Assembly (NCBI GenBank): GCA_009668205.1
Contig: WJYM01000006.1
Location: 248,001 to 312,000 of the forward strand
Origin: Enterobacteriaceae bacterium RIT691
GTDB lineage: Bacteria; Pseudomonadota; Gammaproteobacteria; Enterobacterales; Enterobacteriaceae
Length of the DNA stretch: 64,000 bases
Direction of reading: 5' to 3'
This document shows, piece by piece, positions 49,629-60,618 of this stretch (position 1 is its first letter; the number at the start of each line of letters is the position of its first letter). A program made the translations under genes and the position numbers. The notes beneath the pieces are model-generated. The model did not search any database. It saw only the letters and a list, made by a program, of their open reading frames with translations, and was not told the origin of the DNA.

Positions 49629-49960
49629 TGAAAACGGCTCCAGACGGCAATCAGCAGCCAGGCCGCTAAACTCCAGCATCCCACTGCGCCAGCCAACGCC
49701 ATTGGCAGGCGCAGAAATCCGGTGAAATACCACAGCGACAGCAAATAAAGAAAATAAGGAATGATCGACCACATTCCGAACACAATCGTGGAACGCAGCG
49801 CTTCCGTCCCGCGCTCGCTGGCAACAATATAGTGGGCAATCAGGGCAAACGTCGGGAAAAGGGGAATCAAACCGGCGAGGTAATAATTTTTGGTTTTTGC
49901 CAGGAGGCCAATCAGTAACACCACCAGTGCACCAAGGAGTGCCTTAATCAGTAACGCCAT
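49625..49960 (-). CDS. ydgC: inner-membrane protein YdgC (GlpM family)
   Basis: A 111-residue protein with about four membrane segments and the family pattern KTKNYYLAGLIPLFPTFALI. It has the E. coli length and place between folM and rstA. The GlpM family is linked to alginate in Pseudomonas; the role here is unknown. Confidence 0.93.
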   Translation of the reverse strand: MALLIKALLGALVVLLIGLLAKTKNYYLAGLIPLFPTFALIAHYIVASERGTEALRSTIVFGMWSIIPYFLYLLSLWYFTGFLRLPMALAGAVGCWSLAAWLLIAVWSRFH

Positions 49961-50084
49961 TTTGTTGCCTGAGTTTTCATCATCAATGAAAGCAGAATAA
50001 CGGAAGTGCGCATATTTAGAAAAGATTAATGGAACCCCGCATTCTGTCAGTGTATTTTAGCTTTTTTCGCTGCGCGCTATGGTT

Positions 50085-50807
50085 ATGAATAAGATCGTTT
50101 TTGTAGAAGATGATCCGGAAGTCGGATCGCTGATTGCTGCCTACCTCAGTAAGCATGATATGGACGTTATCGTAGAACCCCGTGGCGATCGCGCTGAAGA
50201 AGTGGTTCTGCGTGAAAAACCCGATTTGGTGCTGCTGGATATCATGCTTCCCGGCAAAGACGGGATGACCATTTGCCGCGATTTACGCGCCCAATGGCAA
50301 GGCCCGATTGTGCTTCTCACGTCCCTCGACAGTGACATGAACCATATCCTGTCGCTGGAAATGGGTGCCAGTGACTATATCCTTAAAACCACCCCGCCCG
50401 CCGTCTTGTTAGCGCGTTTACGCCTGCACTTACGTCAGCACGTCGCCACCACCCCTGCGACGGAAAAACAGGTTTCAGGACTGACGCCACACAAAGCCAT
50501 TCGCTTCGGCACTCTGGCGATTGATCCGGTGAACCGTCAGGTGTTGCTGAGCGGTGAGAACATCGCACTTTCTACCGCAGATTTCGACCTGCTGTGGGAA
50601 CTGGCTACCCACGCGGGACAGATTATGGATCGCGATGCCCTGCTCAAAAATCTGCGTGGCGTGAGCTATGACGGCATGGATCGCAGCGTGGATGTCGCCA
50701 TTTCGCGTCTGCGAAAAAAACTGCTCGATAGCGCGACCGAGCCGTATCGCATCAAAACCGTTCGCAACAAAGGCTATCTGTTCGCGCCACACGCGTGGGA
50801 TAACTGA
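50085..50807 (+). CDS. rstA: response regulator RstA
   Basis: An OmpR-type response regulator with phospho-acceptor Asp52 in LVLLDIMLPGKDG, acidic Asp9-Asp10 and a C-terminal winged helix (DRSVDVAISRLRKKL). RstA is controlled by PhoPQ and low pH in E. coli and activates asr, which is in this window with an RstA box. The ATG at 50085 gives 240 residues; another six bases before is possible and neither has a good ribosome site. rstB follows. Confidence 0.96.
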   Translation: MNKIVFVEDDPEVGSLIAAYLSKHDMDVIVEPRGDRAEEVVLREKPDLVLLDIMLPGKDGMTICRDLRAQWQGPIVLLTSLDSDMNHILSLEMGASDYILKTTPPAVLLARLRLHLRQHVATTPATEKQVSGLTPHKAIRFGTLAIDPVNRQVLLSGENIALSTADFDLLWELATHAGQIMDRDALLKNLRGVSYDGMDRSVDVAISRLRKKLLDSATEPYRIKTVRNKGYLFAPHAWDN

Positions 50808-50831
50808 TCTGCACCACTTCCGGGGCCAGAA

Positions 50832-52133
50832 ATGAAAAAGCTGTTCGTGCAGTTCTATCTGCTGCTGTTTGTCTGTTTTCTGGTGATGACCATGCTGGTC
50901 GGGCTGGTGTACAAGTTCACCGCCGAACGCGCGGGTCGACAATCTCTCGACGACCTGATGAAGAGCTCGCTGTATCTGATGCGCAGCGAACTGCGTGAGA
51001 TCCCGCCCCGGGACTGGAGCAAAACGCTCAAAGAGCTGGATCTGAACCTCTCTTTCGATCTCCGCATTGAACCCCTGAATAAATTCAATCTGGCGGAAAG
51101 TTCGATGGCGCATCTTCGCGCCGGTGATATCGTCGCGCTTGACGATCAGTACACCTTTATCCAGCGCATTCCGCGTAGCCATTACGTGCTGGCCGTCGGC
51201 CCGGTGCCCTATCTCTATTATCTGCATGAAATGCGGCTGCTGGACGTAGCGCTGTTGGCGTTTATCGCCATCTCACTGGCGTTCCCGGTCTTCATCTGGA
51301 TGCGTCCACACTGGCAGGATATGTTGCGCCTTGAAACCGCTGCCCAACGTTTTGGCGAGGGGCATCTGGAAGAACGTATTCACTTTGACAGTATGTCGAG
51401 CTTTGAGCGACTCGGCGTGGTGTTCAATCAGATGGCCGACAACATCAACACCCTCATCGCCAGTAAAAAACAACTCACCGACGGCATCGCTCACGAGCTG
51501 CGCACGCCTCTGGTGCGCCTGCGCTACCGGCTGGAGATGAGTGAAAACCTCAGCGAAAACGAATCCCAGGCGCTTAACCGCGATATCGGTCAGTTGGAGG
51601 CGCTGATTGATGAGCTGCTGACGTACGCTCGCCTTGATCGTCCGCAGAATGAGCTGGTTCTGACCACGCCGGACTTCCCCGGCTGGATAACCGCCCACAT
51701 CGATGACATTCAGACGGTCAATCCCCAGCGGGATGTCACGCTGGTAGAGCTGACGCAGGGCCAGTACGGCGCGCTGGATATGCGTCTGATGGAGCGCGTT
51801 CTGGATAACCTCGTCAATAACGCCATGCGCTATAGCCAGCAGCAAATTCAGGTCCGTCTGACGCAGCATGAAGGCCGGGCGACGCTGACGGTCGATGACG
51901 ATGGCCCGGGCATAGCACCTGACGCACGCGAACGGGTATTCGAGCCTTTTGTTCGTCTTGATCCCAGCCGCGACCGCGCCACCGGAGGATGCGGTTTGGG
52001 GCTGGCTATCGTCCATTCGGTGGCCCAGGCGATGTCAGGCGAAGTGTTCTGTGATGCCAGCCCGCTCGGGGGCGCGCGCTTCAGTTTCAGCTGGCCCGTG
52101 CATCATCACGTTAGCCACACCACGACTGCCTGA
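50832..52133 (+). CDS. rstB: sensor histidine kinase RstB
   Basis: The 433-residue inner-membrane kinase has segments at about 5-27 and 136-157 around a small periplasmic domain, then HAMP, the phosphorylated His221 (GIAHELRTPLVRLRYRLE), the N box NLVNNAMRYSQQQ and the G boxes DDDGPGIAP and GGCGLGLAIV. It is the partner of RstA. The length is the same as in E. coli. Confidence 0.97.
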   Translation: MKKLFVQFYLLLFVCFLVMTMLVGLVYKFTAERAGRQSLDDLMKSSLYLMRSELREIPPRDWSKTLKELDLNLSFDLRIEPLNKFNLAESSMAHLRAGDIVALDDQYTFIQRIPRSHYVLAVGPVPYLYYLHEMRLLDVALLAFIAISLAFPVFIWMRPHWQDMLRLETAAQRFGEGHLEERIHFDSMSSFERLGVVFNQMADNINTLIASKKQLTDGIAHELRTPLVRLRYRLEMSENLSENESQALNRDIGQLEALIDELLTYARLDRPQNELVLTTPDFPGWITAHIDDIQTVNPQRDVTLVELTQGQYGALDMRLMERVLDNLVNNAMRYSQQQIQVRLTQHEGRATLTVDDDGPGIAPDARERVFEPFVRLDPSRDRATGGCGLGLAIVHSVAQAMSGEVFCDASPLGGARFSFSWPVHHHVSHTTTA

Positions 52134-52176
52134 CCGAATCTTGCACAATGCCGGACCCTGGCGTACAGTGATAATC

Positions 52177-52199
52177 AACTAGTATGTTGTAACTAATGT
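52177..52199 (+). promoter_or_regulatory. Ter replication fork trap site at tus
   Basis: The core AGTATGTTGTAACTAA is identical to the Ter core, and the 23-base site matches E. coli TerB at 20 positions. It overlaps the tus start region, where Tus binding also represses tus. Orientation relative to tus is as in E. coli. Confidence 0.9.
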
Positions 52200-52206
52200 G
52201 GATGCG

Positions 52207-53139
52207 ATGGCTGATTACGACCTGATAGACCGTTTAACCTCGACCTTTCGTCAGATGGAACATGAACTTCTGGCGCTGAAACAGCAGCTGGCGGACTGTC
52301 GTCTGCTGGCAGCTCGCGTCTTTGAACTGCCGGAAGTGAGTAAAGAGCATGAACATGCGGCGCTGAACACCATTTCGGTTACCCAGCATCTGGGGGAACC
52401 GGCACGCCTGATGGCGCTTAATCACTACAGCCATCTCTTTATTCAGCAACAATCGGAAAAACGAAGCAGTAAGGCCGCGGTGCGGTTACCTGGCGTGATT
52501 TGCCTGCAGGTCAACCCGCAAGCGCTGCGTGAGCTGGAGCAACAGATAGCCAGCATTAACACCCTTAAAGCGACCTTTGAGCAGATCGTCACCGTCGAAT
52601 CTGGCCTGCCGACCGGCGCCCGCTTTGAGTGGGTGCATCACCATTTGCCGGGTCTGCTGACGCTCAAAGCCTATCGCACGCTAACCGTCCTGCGCGACCC
52701 TGCCACCATTCGTTTTGGCTGGGCCAATAAGCACATCATTAAAAATCTGACCCGCGATGAGGTCCTGAAACAGCTGGAGAAAAGTCTGCAGTCGCCCCGC
52801 TCCGTTCCGCCTTTCACCCGTGAGCAGTGGCAGGATAAACTCGAACGTGAATATCAGGACATTGCCGCCCTGCCGCAAAACGCCAGGCTTAAGATTAAGC
52901 GTCCGGTTAAAGTACAGCCGATTTCGCGCGTGTGGTATGCGGGCCAGCAAAAGCAGGTGCAGTACGCCTGCCCGGGCCCGATGATTGCGCTGCTATCCGG
53001 CACCGAAGGCGTCAGCGTGCCGGACATTGGTGAACTGCTGAATTACGATGCCGATAACGTGCAGTATCGCTATAAGCCAGAGGCGCAGTCGCTACAGCTG
53101 ATTATCCCGCGACTGCACCTGTACCTGGCTAACGACTGA
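52207..53139 (+). CDS. tus: replication terminus-binding protein Tus
   Basis: Tus binds Ter sites and blocks replication forks from one side. The 310 residues start [20 protein letters not shown] and keep [32 protein letters not shown] and the end [13 protein letters not shown], as in E. coli (309 aa). I set the start at the ATG 52207; a GTG nine bases before is in frame but inside the Ter site. The end overlaps fumC by 11 bases, tail to tail. Confidence 0.95.
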   Translation: MADYDLIDRLTSTFRQMEHELLALKQQLADCRLLAARVFELPEVSKEHEHAALNTISVTQHLGEPARLMALNHYSHLFIQQQSEKRSSKAAVRLPGVICLQVNPQALRELEQQIASINTLKATFEQIVTVESGLPTGARFEWVHHHLPGLLTLKAYRTLTVLRDPATIRFGWANKHIIKNLTRDEVLKQLEKSLQSPRSVPPFTREQWQDKLEREYQDIAALPQNARLKIKRPVKVQPISRVWYAGQQKQVQYACPGPMIALLSGTEGVSVPDIGELLNYDADNVQYRYKPEAQSLQLIIPRLHLYLAND

Positions 53140-54532
53140 CCTTCATGCTTCCGACCATCGCCGCCGGGCGTACCCATTCGTCGAATTCGGCTTCCGTCAG
53201 GTAGCCGAGTTTCAGCGCCGAGGCCTTCAGCGTCAGCCCTTCTTTGTGGGCTTTTTTGGCAATTTCCGCCGCTTTGTCATAGCCAATATGGGTATTTAGC
53301 GCCGTCACCAGCATCAGTGATTCGTTGAGCAACTGATCGATGCGCGCCCGATTAGGTTCAATGCCTACGGCGCAATGCTCGTTAAAGCTTTCCATGCCAT
53401 CGGCCAGCAAGCGCACCGACTGCAGGAAGTTGTGGATGACCATTGGCCGATAGACGTTAAGTTCGAAGTTACCGGATGCGCCGCCTATATTTACCGCCAC
53501 ATCATTCCCCATCACCTGGCAGCACAACATGGTCATGGCTTCACACTGCGTCGGGTTGACTTTCCCCGGCATGATTGAGCTGCCCGGTTCGTTTTCCGGA
53601 ATGGCAATTTCACCAATGCCACAGCGCGGACCGGAGGCCAGCCAGCGCACATCGTTGGCGATTTTCATCAGCGAAGCCGCCAGCCCTTTTAAGGCGCCAT
53701 GCGCATGCACCAGCGAATCACACGTTGCCAGCGCTTCGAATTTGTTCGGCGCGGTGACAAACGGCTGCGTGGTGATGGCGGCCAGTTCATCGGCCACTCG
53801 TTTGGCGTATTCCGGATGGGTATTCAGGCCCGTTCCCACGGCTGTCCCGCCCAAAGCCAGTTCGCTAAGATGGGGTAACGTCAACTCCAGGTGCTTCTGG
53901 TTATGCTCCAGCATCGCCACCCAGCCGGAAATTTCCTGCCCGAGCGTTAACGGTGTCGCATCCTGAAGGTGCGTGCGGCCAATTTTGACAATATCGGCAA
54001 ACGCATGCGATTTATCGCTGAGCGTTTTCTTCAGCACCCCCAGCTGGGGTAACAGATGCTCGCGCAGCGCAATCACCGCCGCCACGTGCATGGCTGTCGG
54101 AAACACATCATTGGAACTCTGGCTTTTGTTCACATCATCGTTCGGATGCACTTTTCTCTCCATGCCACGAACACCGCCCAACAGCTCGCTGGCACGGTTT
54201 GCCAGCACTTCATTCATGTTCATGTTGCTCTGCGTACCGGAACCGGTTTGCCAGATAGCGAGAGGAAATTCATCCGGGTGTTTGCCTGCCAGCACTTCAT
54301 CGGCAGCACGGACAATGGCGTTGGCTTTTTCATCCGACAGCAGCCCAAGATCCTGATTCACTTTTGCGGCAGCGCGTTTGGTCAATGCCAGCGCGGCAAT
54401 CAATGAAACGGGCATTTTCTCGGTTGAGATGCGGAAGTGCTCCAGTGAACGCTGAGTCTGAGCGCCCCAGAGTCGGTCTGCCGGGACGTCAATCGCGCCC
54501 ATGGAGTCGCTTTCGCGGCGATGCGTGGTCAT
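53129..54532 (-). CDS. fumC: class II fumarase FumC
   Basis: The oxygen-stable, iron-free fumarase of the TCA cycle. The 467 residues have the superfamily signature [16 protein letters not shown] and the active-site blocks [14 protein letters not shown] and [16 protein letters not shown]. It is the same length as in E. coli. It lies 143 bases after fumA on the same strand. Confidence 0.97.
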   Translation of the reverse strand: MTTHRRESDSMGAIDVPADRLWGAQTQRSLEHFRISTEKMPVSLIAALALTKRAAAKVNQDLGLLSDEKANAIVRAADEVLAGKHPDEFPLAIWQTGSGTQSNMNMNEVLANRASELLGGVRGMERKVHPNDDVNKSQSSNDVFPTAMHVAAVIALREHLLPQLGVLKKTLSDKSHAFADIVKIGRTHLQDATPLTLGQEISGWVAMLEHNQKHLELTLPHLSELALGGTAVGTGLNTHPEYAKRVADELAAITTQPFVTAPNKFEALATCDSLVHAHGALKGLAASLMKIANDVRWLASGPRCGIGEIAIPENEPGSSIMPGKVNPTQCEAMTMLCCQVMGNDVAVNIGGASGNFELNVYRPMVIHNFLQSVRLLADGMESFNEHCAVGIEPNRARIDQLLNESLMLVTALNTHIGYDKAAEIAKKAHKEGLTLKASALKLGYLTEAEFDEWVRPAAMVGSMKVSR

Positions 54533-54642
54533 AACTTGCTCCTTGAAAACAAAGTGATGGGAATGACATTGCTCACTTGCCCACAGGAATAAGTATTGAT
54601 GGCTTCAGGGAACGTGCATGGCGCTTTGTGCGCTCTTGTGAT

Positions 54643-54668
54643 GCCCGGCAGGGGGAATGCTGCCGGGC
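54643..54668. repeat. extragenic palindrome between fumA and fumC
   Basis: GCCCGGCAG (54643-54651) and CTGCCGGGC (54660-54668) form a perfect nine-base stem. The GC-rich hairpin without a T-run resembles a single REP-type element. It may stabilise the fumA message end and lower fumC read-through. Confidence 0.6.
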
Positions 54669-54675
54669 GGTGGGA

Positions 54676-56322
54676 TTATTTAACGCAACGTGAACACTGT
54701 GAGGACTGGATCTGCTGGAAGAAATCGTTGCCTTTGTCATCCACAAGGATAAAGGCCGGGAAATCTTCGACTTCAATTTTCCAGATAGCTTCCATACCCA
54801 GCTCCGGATACTCCACGCACTCCAGGCTCTTGATGCTGCCCTGCGCCAGTACCGCTGCCGGGCCGCCGATGCTGCCCAGATAGAAACCGCCATGTTTATG
54901 GCAGGCATCGGTCACCTGCTGGCTGCGGTTGCCTTTCGCCAGCATGATCATGCTGCCGCCTTCGGATTGCAGCTGATCAACGTAGGAATCCATGCGCCCT
55001 GCCGTGGTCGGGCCGAGAGAACCCGAGGCATACCCATCCGGCGTCTTCGCCGGACCGGCGTAGTAGATGGGGTGATCTTTAATGTACTGCGGCAGGCCTT
55101 CGCCGTTATCCATGCGCTCTTTCAGCTTCGCGTGGGCAATATCGCGCGCCACGATGATGGTGCCGTTCAGCGACAGACGCGTGGACACCGGGAAATCAGA
55201 GAGCTGAGCCAGAATCTCTTTCATCGGACGGTTCAGGTCGATACGGACAGCTTCGCCTTCACCGGCATTGCGCAGTTCCTCAGGAATATATTTGCCTGGG
55301 TTATGCTCCAGCTTTTCGATCCACACGCCTTCACGGTTGATCTTCGCTTTGATGTTGCGATCCGCGGAACAGGAAACCCCCATGCCGATCGGACAGGATG
55401 CGCCATGACGCGGCAGACGAACAACGCGGATATCATGGGCAAAGTATTTGCCGCCGAACTGCGCGCCAAGCCCGAGGTTTTGCGCCTCCACCAGCAGCTC
55501 TTGTTCCAGCTCCACGTCGCGGAATGCCTGGCCGTGCTCGTTACCTTCCGTCGGCAGGCCGTCATAGTACTTGGTCGAGGCCAGTTTGACGGTTTTCAGC
55601 GTCGCCTCAGCAGAGGTTCCGCCAATCACGAAAGCGATGTGGTACGGCGGACACGCGGCGGTGCCGAGGGTACGCATTTTATCCACCAGATAGCCTTTCA
55701 GCTTCGCCGGGGTGATCAGCGCTTTGGTTTCCTGGTACAGATAGGTCTTGTTGGCTGAACCACCGCCTTTCGCGATGCACAGGAATTTGTATTCATCACC
55801 GTCTACGCTGTAAAGGTCAATTTGCGCTGGCAGGTTGGTGCCGGTGTTGACCTCTTTGTACATGTCGAGCGGCGCATTTTGGGAATAACGCAGATTGTCT
55901 TCGATATAGGTATCGTACACACCGCGCGCCAGTGCGGCTTCATCGCCACCCCCGGTCCACACGCGCTGCCCTTTTTTACCCATGATGATCGCGGTGCCGG
56001 TGTCCTGACAGGTTGGCAGAATGCCTTTGGCGGCGATATCAGAGTTACGCAGGAATTGCAGTGCGACGTATTTGTCGTTTTCACTGGCTTCCGGGTCGTT
56101 CAGAATGTCCGCGACCTGCTGCTGATGCGCCGGACGAAGCATGAAGGAAGCATCGTGGAAGGCGTGTTTGGCGAGTAACGTCAGCGCCTGTGGGTCAACT
56201 TTGATGATCTGCTGGCCGTCGAATTCGGTGACGCTCACGTGGTCTTTACTGAGAAGATAATACTCGGTGTCATCCTTTTTCAGCGGAAAAGGATCCTGGT
56301 AGACAAAAGGTTTATTCGACAT
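54676..56322 (-). CDS. fumA: class I [4Fe-4S] fumarase FumA
   Basis: The oxygen-sensitive iron-sulfur fumarase. The 548-residue protein carries the cluster cysteines in [10 protein letters not shown] (Cys105), [11 protein letters not shown] and [11 protein letters not shown]. It starts [20 protein letters not shown]. Gene order manA-fumA-fumC is that of E. coli. Confidence 0.97.
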   Translation of the reverse strand: MSNKPFVYQDPFPLKKDDTEYYLLSKDHVSVTEFDGQQIIKVDPQALTLLAKHAFHDASFMLRPAHQQQVADILNDPEASENDKYVALQFLRNSDIAAKGILPTCQDTGTAIIMGKKGQRVWTGGGDEAALARGVYDTYIEDNLRYSQNAPLDMYKEVNTGTNLPAQIDLYSVDGDEYKFLCIAKGGGSANKTYLYQETKALITPAKLKGYLVDKMRTLGTAACPPYHIAFVIGGTSAEATLKTVKLASTKYYDGLPTEGNEHGQAFRDVELEQELLVEAQNLGLGAQFGGKYFAHDIRVVRLPRHGASCPIGMGVSCSADRNIKAKINREGVWIEKLEHNPGKYIPEELRNAGEGEAVRIDLNRPMKEILAQLSDFPVSTRLSLNGTIIVARDIAHAKLKERMDNGEGLPQYIKDHPIYYAGPAKTPDGYASGSLGPTTAGRMDSYVDQLQSEGGSMIMLAKGNRSQQVTDACHKHGGFYLGSIGGPAAVLAQGSIKSLECVEYPELGMEAIWKIEVEDFPAFILVDDKGNDFFQQIQSSQCSRCVK

Positions 56323-56521
56323 TGTTCTCTCACTTACGACATTGGCTGATTATTTTTCGGGCAACGTTCCGCTCTGCCCTGGAAAAGCGAGTCGAACTAT
56401 CCTACACAATTTTTTAACAAAAACTGAGACAAGTACGACTTTTTCCCTGAGAAGGTTACTTCTTCCCGGTTTATTGGTTTAATAACGGTAGATAATATCC
56501 TTATGAATACAGGGCTTGATA

Positions 56522-57700
56522 ATGCAAAAACTCATCAACTCAGTGCAGAACTATGCCTGGGGCAGTAAAAGTGCGTTAACGGATCTCTACGGTATCGCCA
56601 ATCCGGAAAATCTGCCGATGGCGGAACTGTGGATGGGCGCACATCCAAAGAGCAGCTCAAAAATCACCGATGCTAACGGTCAGGTCCTGAGCCTGCGCGA
56701 CGTTATCGACGCGGACAAAGCGGCCCTGCTCGGCAATGCGGTGGCCGATCGTTTTGGCGAACTGCCGTTCCTGTTTAAGGTCCTGTGCGCCGATAACCCG
56801 CTGTCGATTCAGGTACACCCGAATAAGAAAGCCTCCGAACAGGGTTTCGCGAAAGAGAATGCCGCCGGGATCCCACTGGACGCCGCAGAACGTAACTACA
56901 AAGATCCGAACCACAAGCCAGAGCTGGTGTTTGCGCTGACGCCATTCCTGGCGATGAATGCCTTCCGTGAGTTCGCCGATATTGTGTCGCTGCTGCAACC
57001 CGTCTCGGGTGCGCACACTGCCATCGCACATTTCCTGCAGGAACCGAACGCTGAGCGCCTGAGCCAGCTGTTCGCCAGTCTGCTGAATATGCAGGGTGAA
57101 GAAAAAAGCCGTGCTCTGGCGGTGCTGAAAGCGGCACTGAACAGCCAACAGGGCGAGCCATGGGACACCATTCGCTTTATCGCGCAGTTCTACCCGGATG
57201 ACAGCGGCCTGTTCTCCCCGCTGCTGCTCAACGTGGTGAAACTGAATCCTGGCGAGGCGATGTTCCTGTTTGCTGAAACCCCGCACGCATACCTGCAGGG
57301 TGTGGCGCTGGAAGTGATGGCGAACTCAGATAATGTGCTGCGCGCGGGTCTCACGCCGAAGTACATCGATATTCCGGAACTGGTCGCCAACGTGAAGTTC
57401 ACGCCAAAACCGGCTGCTGAACTGCTGACCCAGCCGGCAAAACACGGCGCGGAACTCGACTTCCCGATCCCGGTCGACGATTTTGCCTTCGCTTTGCATG
57501 ACCTCAACACGGCGGGCGTTGACGTGGCGCAGCAGAGTGCAGCGATCCTGTTCTGCGTGGAAGGCGAAGCCGTTCTGCGTAAAGGTGAACAGCTGCTGGT
57601 GCTGAAACCCGGTGAGTCTGCGTTTATCGCGGCAAATGAATCTCCGGTGACGCTAAGCGGCACAGGACGAGTCGCCCGCGTTTTCAATAAAATTAAGTAA
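56522..57700 (+). CDS. manA: mannose-6-phosphate isomerase ManA
   Basis: ManA interconverts mannose 6-phosphate and fructose 6-phosphate. The type I signature is visible: zinc ligands in IQVHPNK and in AETPHAYLQG. The ATG at 56522 after AGGGCTTGATA gives 392 residues and the start MQKLINSVQNYAWGSK, as in E. coli (391 aa). Confidence 0.96.
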   Translation: MQKLINSVQNYAWGSKSALTDLYGIANPENLPMAELWMGAHPKSSSKITDANGQVLSLRDVIDADKAALLGNAVADRFGELPFLFKVLCADNPLSIQVHPNKKASEQGFAKENAAGIPLDAAERNYKDPNHKPELVFALTPFLAMNAFREFADIVSLLQPVSGAHTAIAHFLQEPNAERLSQLFASLLNMQGEEKSRALAVLKAALNSQQGEPWDTIRFIAQFYPDDSGLFSPLLLNVVKLNPGEAMFLFAETPHAYLQGVALEVMANSDNVLRAGLTPKYIDIPELVANVKFTPKPAAELLTQPAKHGAELDFPIPVDDFAFALHDLNTAGVDVAQQSAAILFCVEGEAVLRKGEQLLVLKPGESAFIAANESPVTLSGTGRVARVFNKIK

Positions 57701-57756
57701 ATACTGAAGATTGCAGCAACTCTTGCTAAGCTTGAGGCAGCCTCAGAACAAAACAT

Positions 57757-57782
57757 CAGGCGGATAATTCCGCCTGTTTTTC
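57757..57782 (+). terminator. terminator of manA
   Basis: CAGGCGG-ATAATT-CCGCCTG is a perfect seven-base stem with a T5 run, 56 bases after manA and 18 bases before ydgA. Confidence 0.85.
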
Positions 57783-57799
57783 ATTTATGGACAAACACT

Positions 57800-59377
57800 A
57801 TGAAAAAATCACTGGTTGCAGTTGGTATCATTGTGGCTTTGGGTGCGGTGTGGACAGGCGGATCCTGGTACACCGGCAAACAGCTGGAAAGCCGGATTGC
57901 CGATATGGTGGCGCAGGCGAATACTCAGCAGAAACTGAGCGCCCCTGAAGCGGGCATTGAGCTTTCCTACCAGAATTATCAGCGTGGCGTGTTCAGCAGC
58001 CACCTGCAGATGGTCGTCAAAGCGGCGGAGGGTGCCAAAAGCAGTTGGTTGAAGCCTGGGCAAACCCTGGTTCTCGACGAAAATGTGTCTCACGGTCCGT
58101 TCCCTCTGGCCTCGCTGAAGCAGTTTAATCTGGCACCGGCGATGGCAAGCGTTGAAACCGTACTGGTGAATAACGAAGCCAGCAAGCCACTGTTTGATTT
58201 GGCAAAAGGCCAGTCGCCTTTCGATATCAATACCCGTATCAGCTACGCCGGTGACACGCGTTCTGATATCAACCTCAAGCCGCTCAATTACGAAAATGGC
58301 GACGAGAAAGTGGCCTTTAGCGGTGGTGATTTCCAGCTCAGCGCCGACAGCCAGGGGAATGCGTTCTCTCTGACCGGTGAAGCGCAAAGCGGCGTCATCA
58401 ACGCGGTGAACGAGTACAACCAGAAAGTGCAGTTCACCTTCAACAACCTGAAAACCGAGGGCGACAGTAAGCTTGCAAGCTTCAACGAACGTATCGGCAG
58501 CCAGAAAGTGACGCTCGACAAAATCGCCGTCGCCGTTGAAGGCAAAGAGCTGGCCGTGATGGAAGGCACCCATATTGACGGCAAAGCCGAGCTGTCCAAA
58601 GACGGTAAAACCATTAACAGTTCGCTGGACTACGCGCTGAACAGCCTGAAGCTGCAAGGGCAGGATATGGGCAGCGGCACCCTGGCGCTGAAAGTGGGCC
58701 AGATTGATGGCCAGGCATGGCATCAGTTCAGCCAGCAGTATAACGGCCAGGTACAGGCGCTGTTAGCTCAGCCGGAAGTGATGCAGAATCCGGAAGTTTA
58801 TCAGCAGAAAGTGACTGAAGCGTTTATCAGTGCGGCCCCTCTGCTGCTGAAAGGCGAGCCGGTTATCACCGTGGCACCGCTGAGCTGGAAAAACAGCAAA
58901 GGCGAAAGCACCTTTAACCTGTCGCTGTTCCTGAAAGATCCTTCCGCTGTCACGGCACCGGCACAGACGCTGGCCGAGGAAGTGGATCGCAGCGTGAAAT
59001 CGCTGGACAGCAAACTGGTGATCCCAATGGATATGGCGACCGAGTTAATGACTCAGGTTGCACGTCTGGAAGGTTATCAGCAGGCGGATGCCGAGAAGTT
59101 GGCCACCCAGCAGGTGAAAGGTCTGGCGGCGATGGGGCAGATGTTCCGCATCACCACCCAAAAAGACAACAATATTGAGGCAAGCCTTCAATATGCCAAC
59201 GGCCAGGTGACGCTGAACGGCGATAAGATGCCGCTGGCAGATTTCGCCGGAATGTTTGGCATGCCGGATGTGGCGATCCCTGCTCCGCAGAGCAATACGG
59301 CGCCAGAACAGCACGCTGAATCTGCCCCTCAGCCACCGGCTGACTTCCCGGAAACGCCGTCAGACAGCCCTGACTGA
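57800..59377 (+). CDS. ydgA: DUF945 periplasmic-facing protein YdgA
   Basis: The 525-residue protein has an N-terminal membrane anchor (MKKSLVAVGIIVALGAVWTG) and a large polar domain of the DUF945 family (SSHLQMVVKAAEG, TGEAQSGVINAVNEYN). It ends in a Pro/Ser/Glu-rich tail (SAPQPPADFPETPSD), longer than in E. coli YdgA (502 aa). The function is unclear; a link to swarming has been reported in E. coli. Confidence 0.92.
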   Translation: MKKSLVAVGIIVALGAVWTGGSWYTGKQLESRIADMVAQANTQQKLSAPEAGIELSYQNYQRGVFSSHLQMVVKAAEGAKSSWLKPGQTLVLDENVSHGPFPLASLKQFNLAPAMASVETVLVNNEASKPLFDLAKGQSPFDINTRISYAGDTRSDINLKPLNYENGDEKVAFSGGDFQLSADSQGNAFSLTGEAQSGVINAVNEYNQKVQFTFNNLKTEGDSKLASFNERIGSQKVTLDKIAVAVEGKELAVMEGTHIDGKAELSKDGKTINSSLDYALNSLKLQGQDMGSGTLALKVGQIDGQAWHQFSQQYNGQVQALLAQPEVMQNPEVYQQKVTEAFISAAPLLLKGEPVITVAPLSWKNSKGESTFNLSLFLKDPSAVTAPAQTLAEEVDRSVKSLDSKLVIPMDMATELMTQVARLEGYQQADAEKLATQQVKGLAAMGQMFRITTQKDNNIEASLQYANGQVTLNGDKMPLADFAGMFGMPDVAIPAPQSNTAPEQHAESAPQPPADFPETPSDSPD

Positions 59378-59383
59378 TGTGCT

Positions 59384-59412
59384 GCCCGATGCGGTTCTCG
59401 CATCGGGCTTTT
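59384..59412 (+). terminator. terminator of ydgA
   Basis: GCCCGATGCG-GTTCT-CGCATCGGGC is a perfect ten-base stem followed by TTTTC, seven bases after the ydgA stop. It also separates ydgA from the convergent malI. Confidence 0.85.
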
Positions 59413-59563
59413 CTTCTGCTCTCACATACGCGCGTGCCGGACATCTGGCCGCTGCAACCCGCAATCATGCTTTGATTTTGCCGGGTGGATTGGGCAAAAA
59501 CCGTATCCAAAATGCTGATAGTTATCGGCACTACAACGCGTTAATACTGGCGAGGAACTCCCG

Positions 59564-60592
59564 TTACTGCTGTTTTACCAGACGCGGAGGCATAATCTGA
59601 TTGCGCGCCGTGCCCTGCGCATTGTCGATTCGCTGCAACACGCGCTCGGCCACGCTTTGCCCCATTTCCCGCGCCGGGGTGATCACCCAGCTCATCGGGG
59701 CATCGTCCAGATCTTTTTCCGGCACTTCGGCAAATGCCGCCAACGCCACGCGTTTTTCGTAGTAGCTTTCTACGCTGTCATCGCCGGTTTGCCGACCTGA
59801 ACGCAGCAGTCCAAGCCAGGCGCCCATCGCCACCACGCTGTTATAACAGATAACGGCGGTGATCGTCGGGTTCCGACGCAGCAGGCTGGTCAGCGCCTGA
59901 GAGGCCTGTTTCTGGCTGGTCTCACACTCCACCACCCACTCACTGTGAAACGGCAAACCAAACTTCAGCAGCGTGGCACAGTAGCCACCCACTCTCTCGG
60001 CCCGGGTCAACGAGGCGCTGAGCCCCCCGAGCCAGGCAATACGCTGATGGCCGCGTTTGATCAGGTGTTCGGTAATGAGCTGCGCGGCCTGCATGTTGTC
60101 CGGGCGAATCAGGTCAACATCGTCAAGATAGCTAGCCCGGGAGGCAAAAACCAAGGGGACGCCGCTGTCATCTGCCTTGTCTCGCAGTTCCGCGCCTTTA
60201 TCCACCGCCCCGGCAATCACCACGCCGTCCACGCCCTGTGAAACCAGGGTGTCAAAACGCTGGAGCATATGCTCTCCGTTGCGTCCGCCCTGGGTGAGAA
60301 ACACCATTTTTCCCTGTGACTCCAGCGACTCAATCAGGCCGGCGGCCAGGTCGGCATAAAACGGCGCAGAGAGATCGCCTACGATAAGTCCGATCACCCC
60401 TGACTGCCCGCCACGTAGCGAAGCCGCCTGCCGGTTGCGCACAAACCCCAGCTGTTCGATAGCCTGGTTAACGCGTTCCCCGGTCGCCACTGAAATGCGC
60501 CCTTTGCCGCTTAACACCAGCGACACCGTTGCGACAGAAACGCCTGCCGCGTGGGCGACATCATTGATGGTGACTTTCTTAGTGTTGGCCAT
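59564..60592 (-). CDS. malI: LacI-type repressor MalI
   Basis: The 342-residue repressor has the LacI helix-turn-helix (TINDVAHAAGVSVATVSLVL) and a periplasmic-binding-type effector domain. It matches E. coli MalI in length and in long blocks such as RASYLDDVD and RAERVGGYCATLLKFGLPF. It represses malXY and itself through two operators in the intergenic region. The inducer is not known. Confidence 0.96.
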   Translation of the reverse strand: MANTKKVTINDVAHAAGVSVATVSLVLSGKGRISVATGERVNQAIEQLGFVRNRQAASLRGGQSGVIGLIVGDLSAPFYADLAAGLIESLESQGKMVFLTQGGRNGEHMLQRFDTLVSQGVDGVVIAGAVDKGAELRDKADDSGVPLVFASRASYLDDVDLIRPDNMQAAQLITEHLIKRGHQRIAWLGGLSASLTRAERVGGYCATLLKFGLPFHSEWVVECETSQKQASQALTSLLRRNPTITAVICYNSVVAMGAWLGLLRSGRQTGDDSVESYYEKRVALAAFAEVPEKDLDDAPMSWVITPAREMGQSVAERVLQRIDNAQGTARNQIMPPRLVKQQ

Positions 60593-60618
60593 TCGCCAGG
60601 TACCGCTCCGTTGCTGTA

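Noticed and set aside
54892-55758. 288-codon open frame on the plus strand
   Set aside because: It is antisense to fumA, whose cluster cysteines and length are intact.
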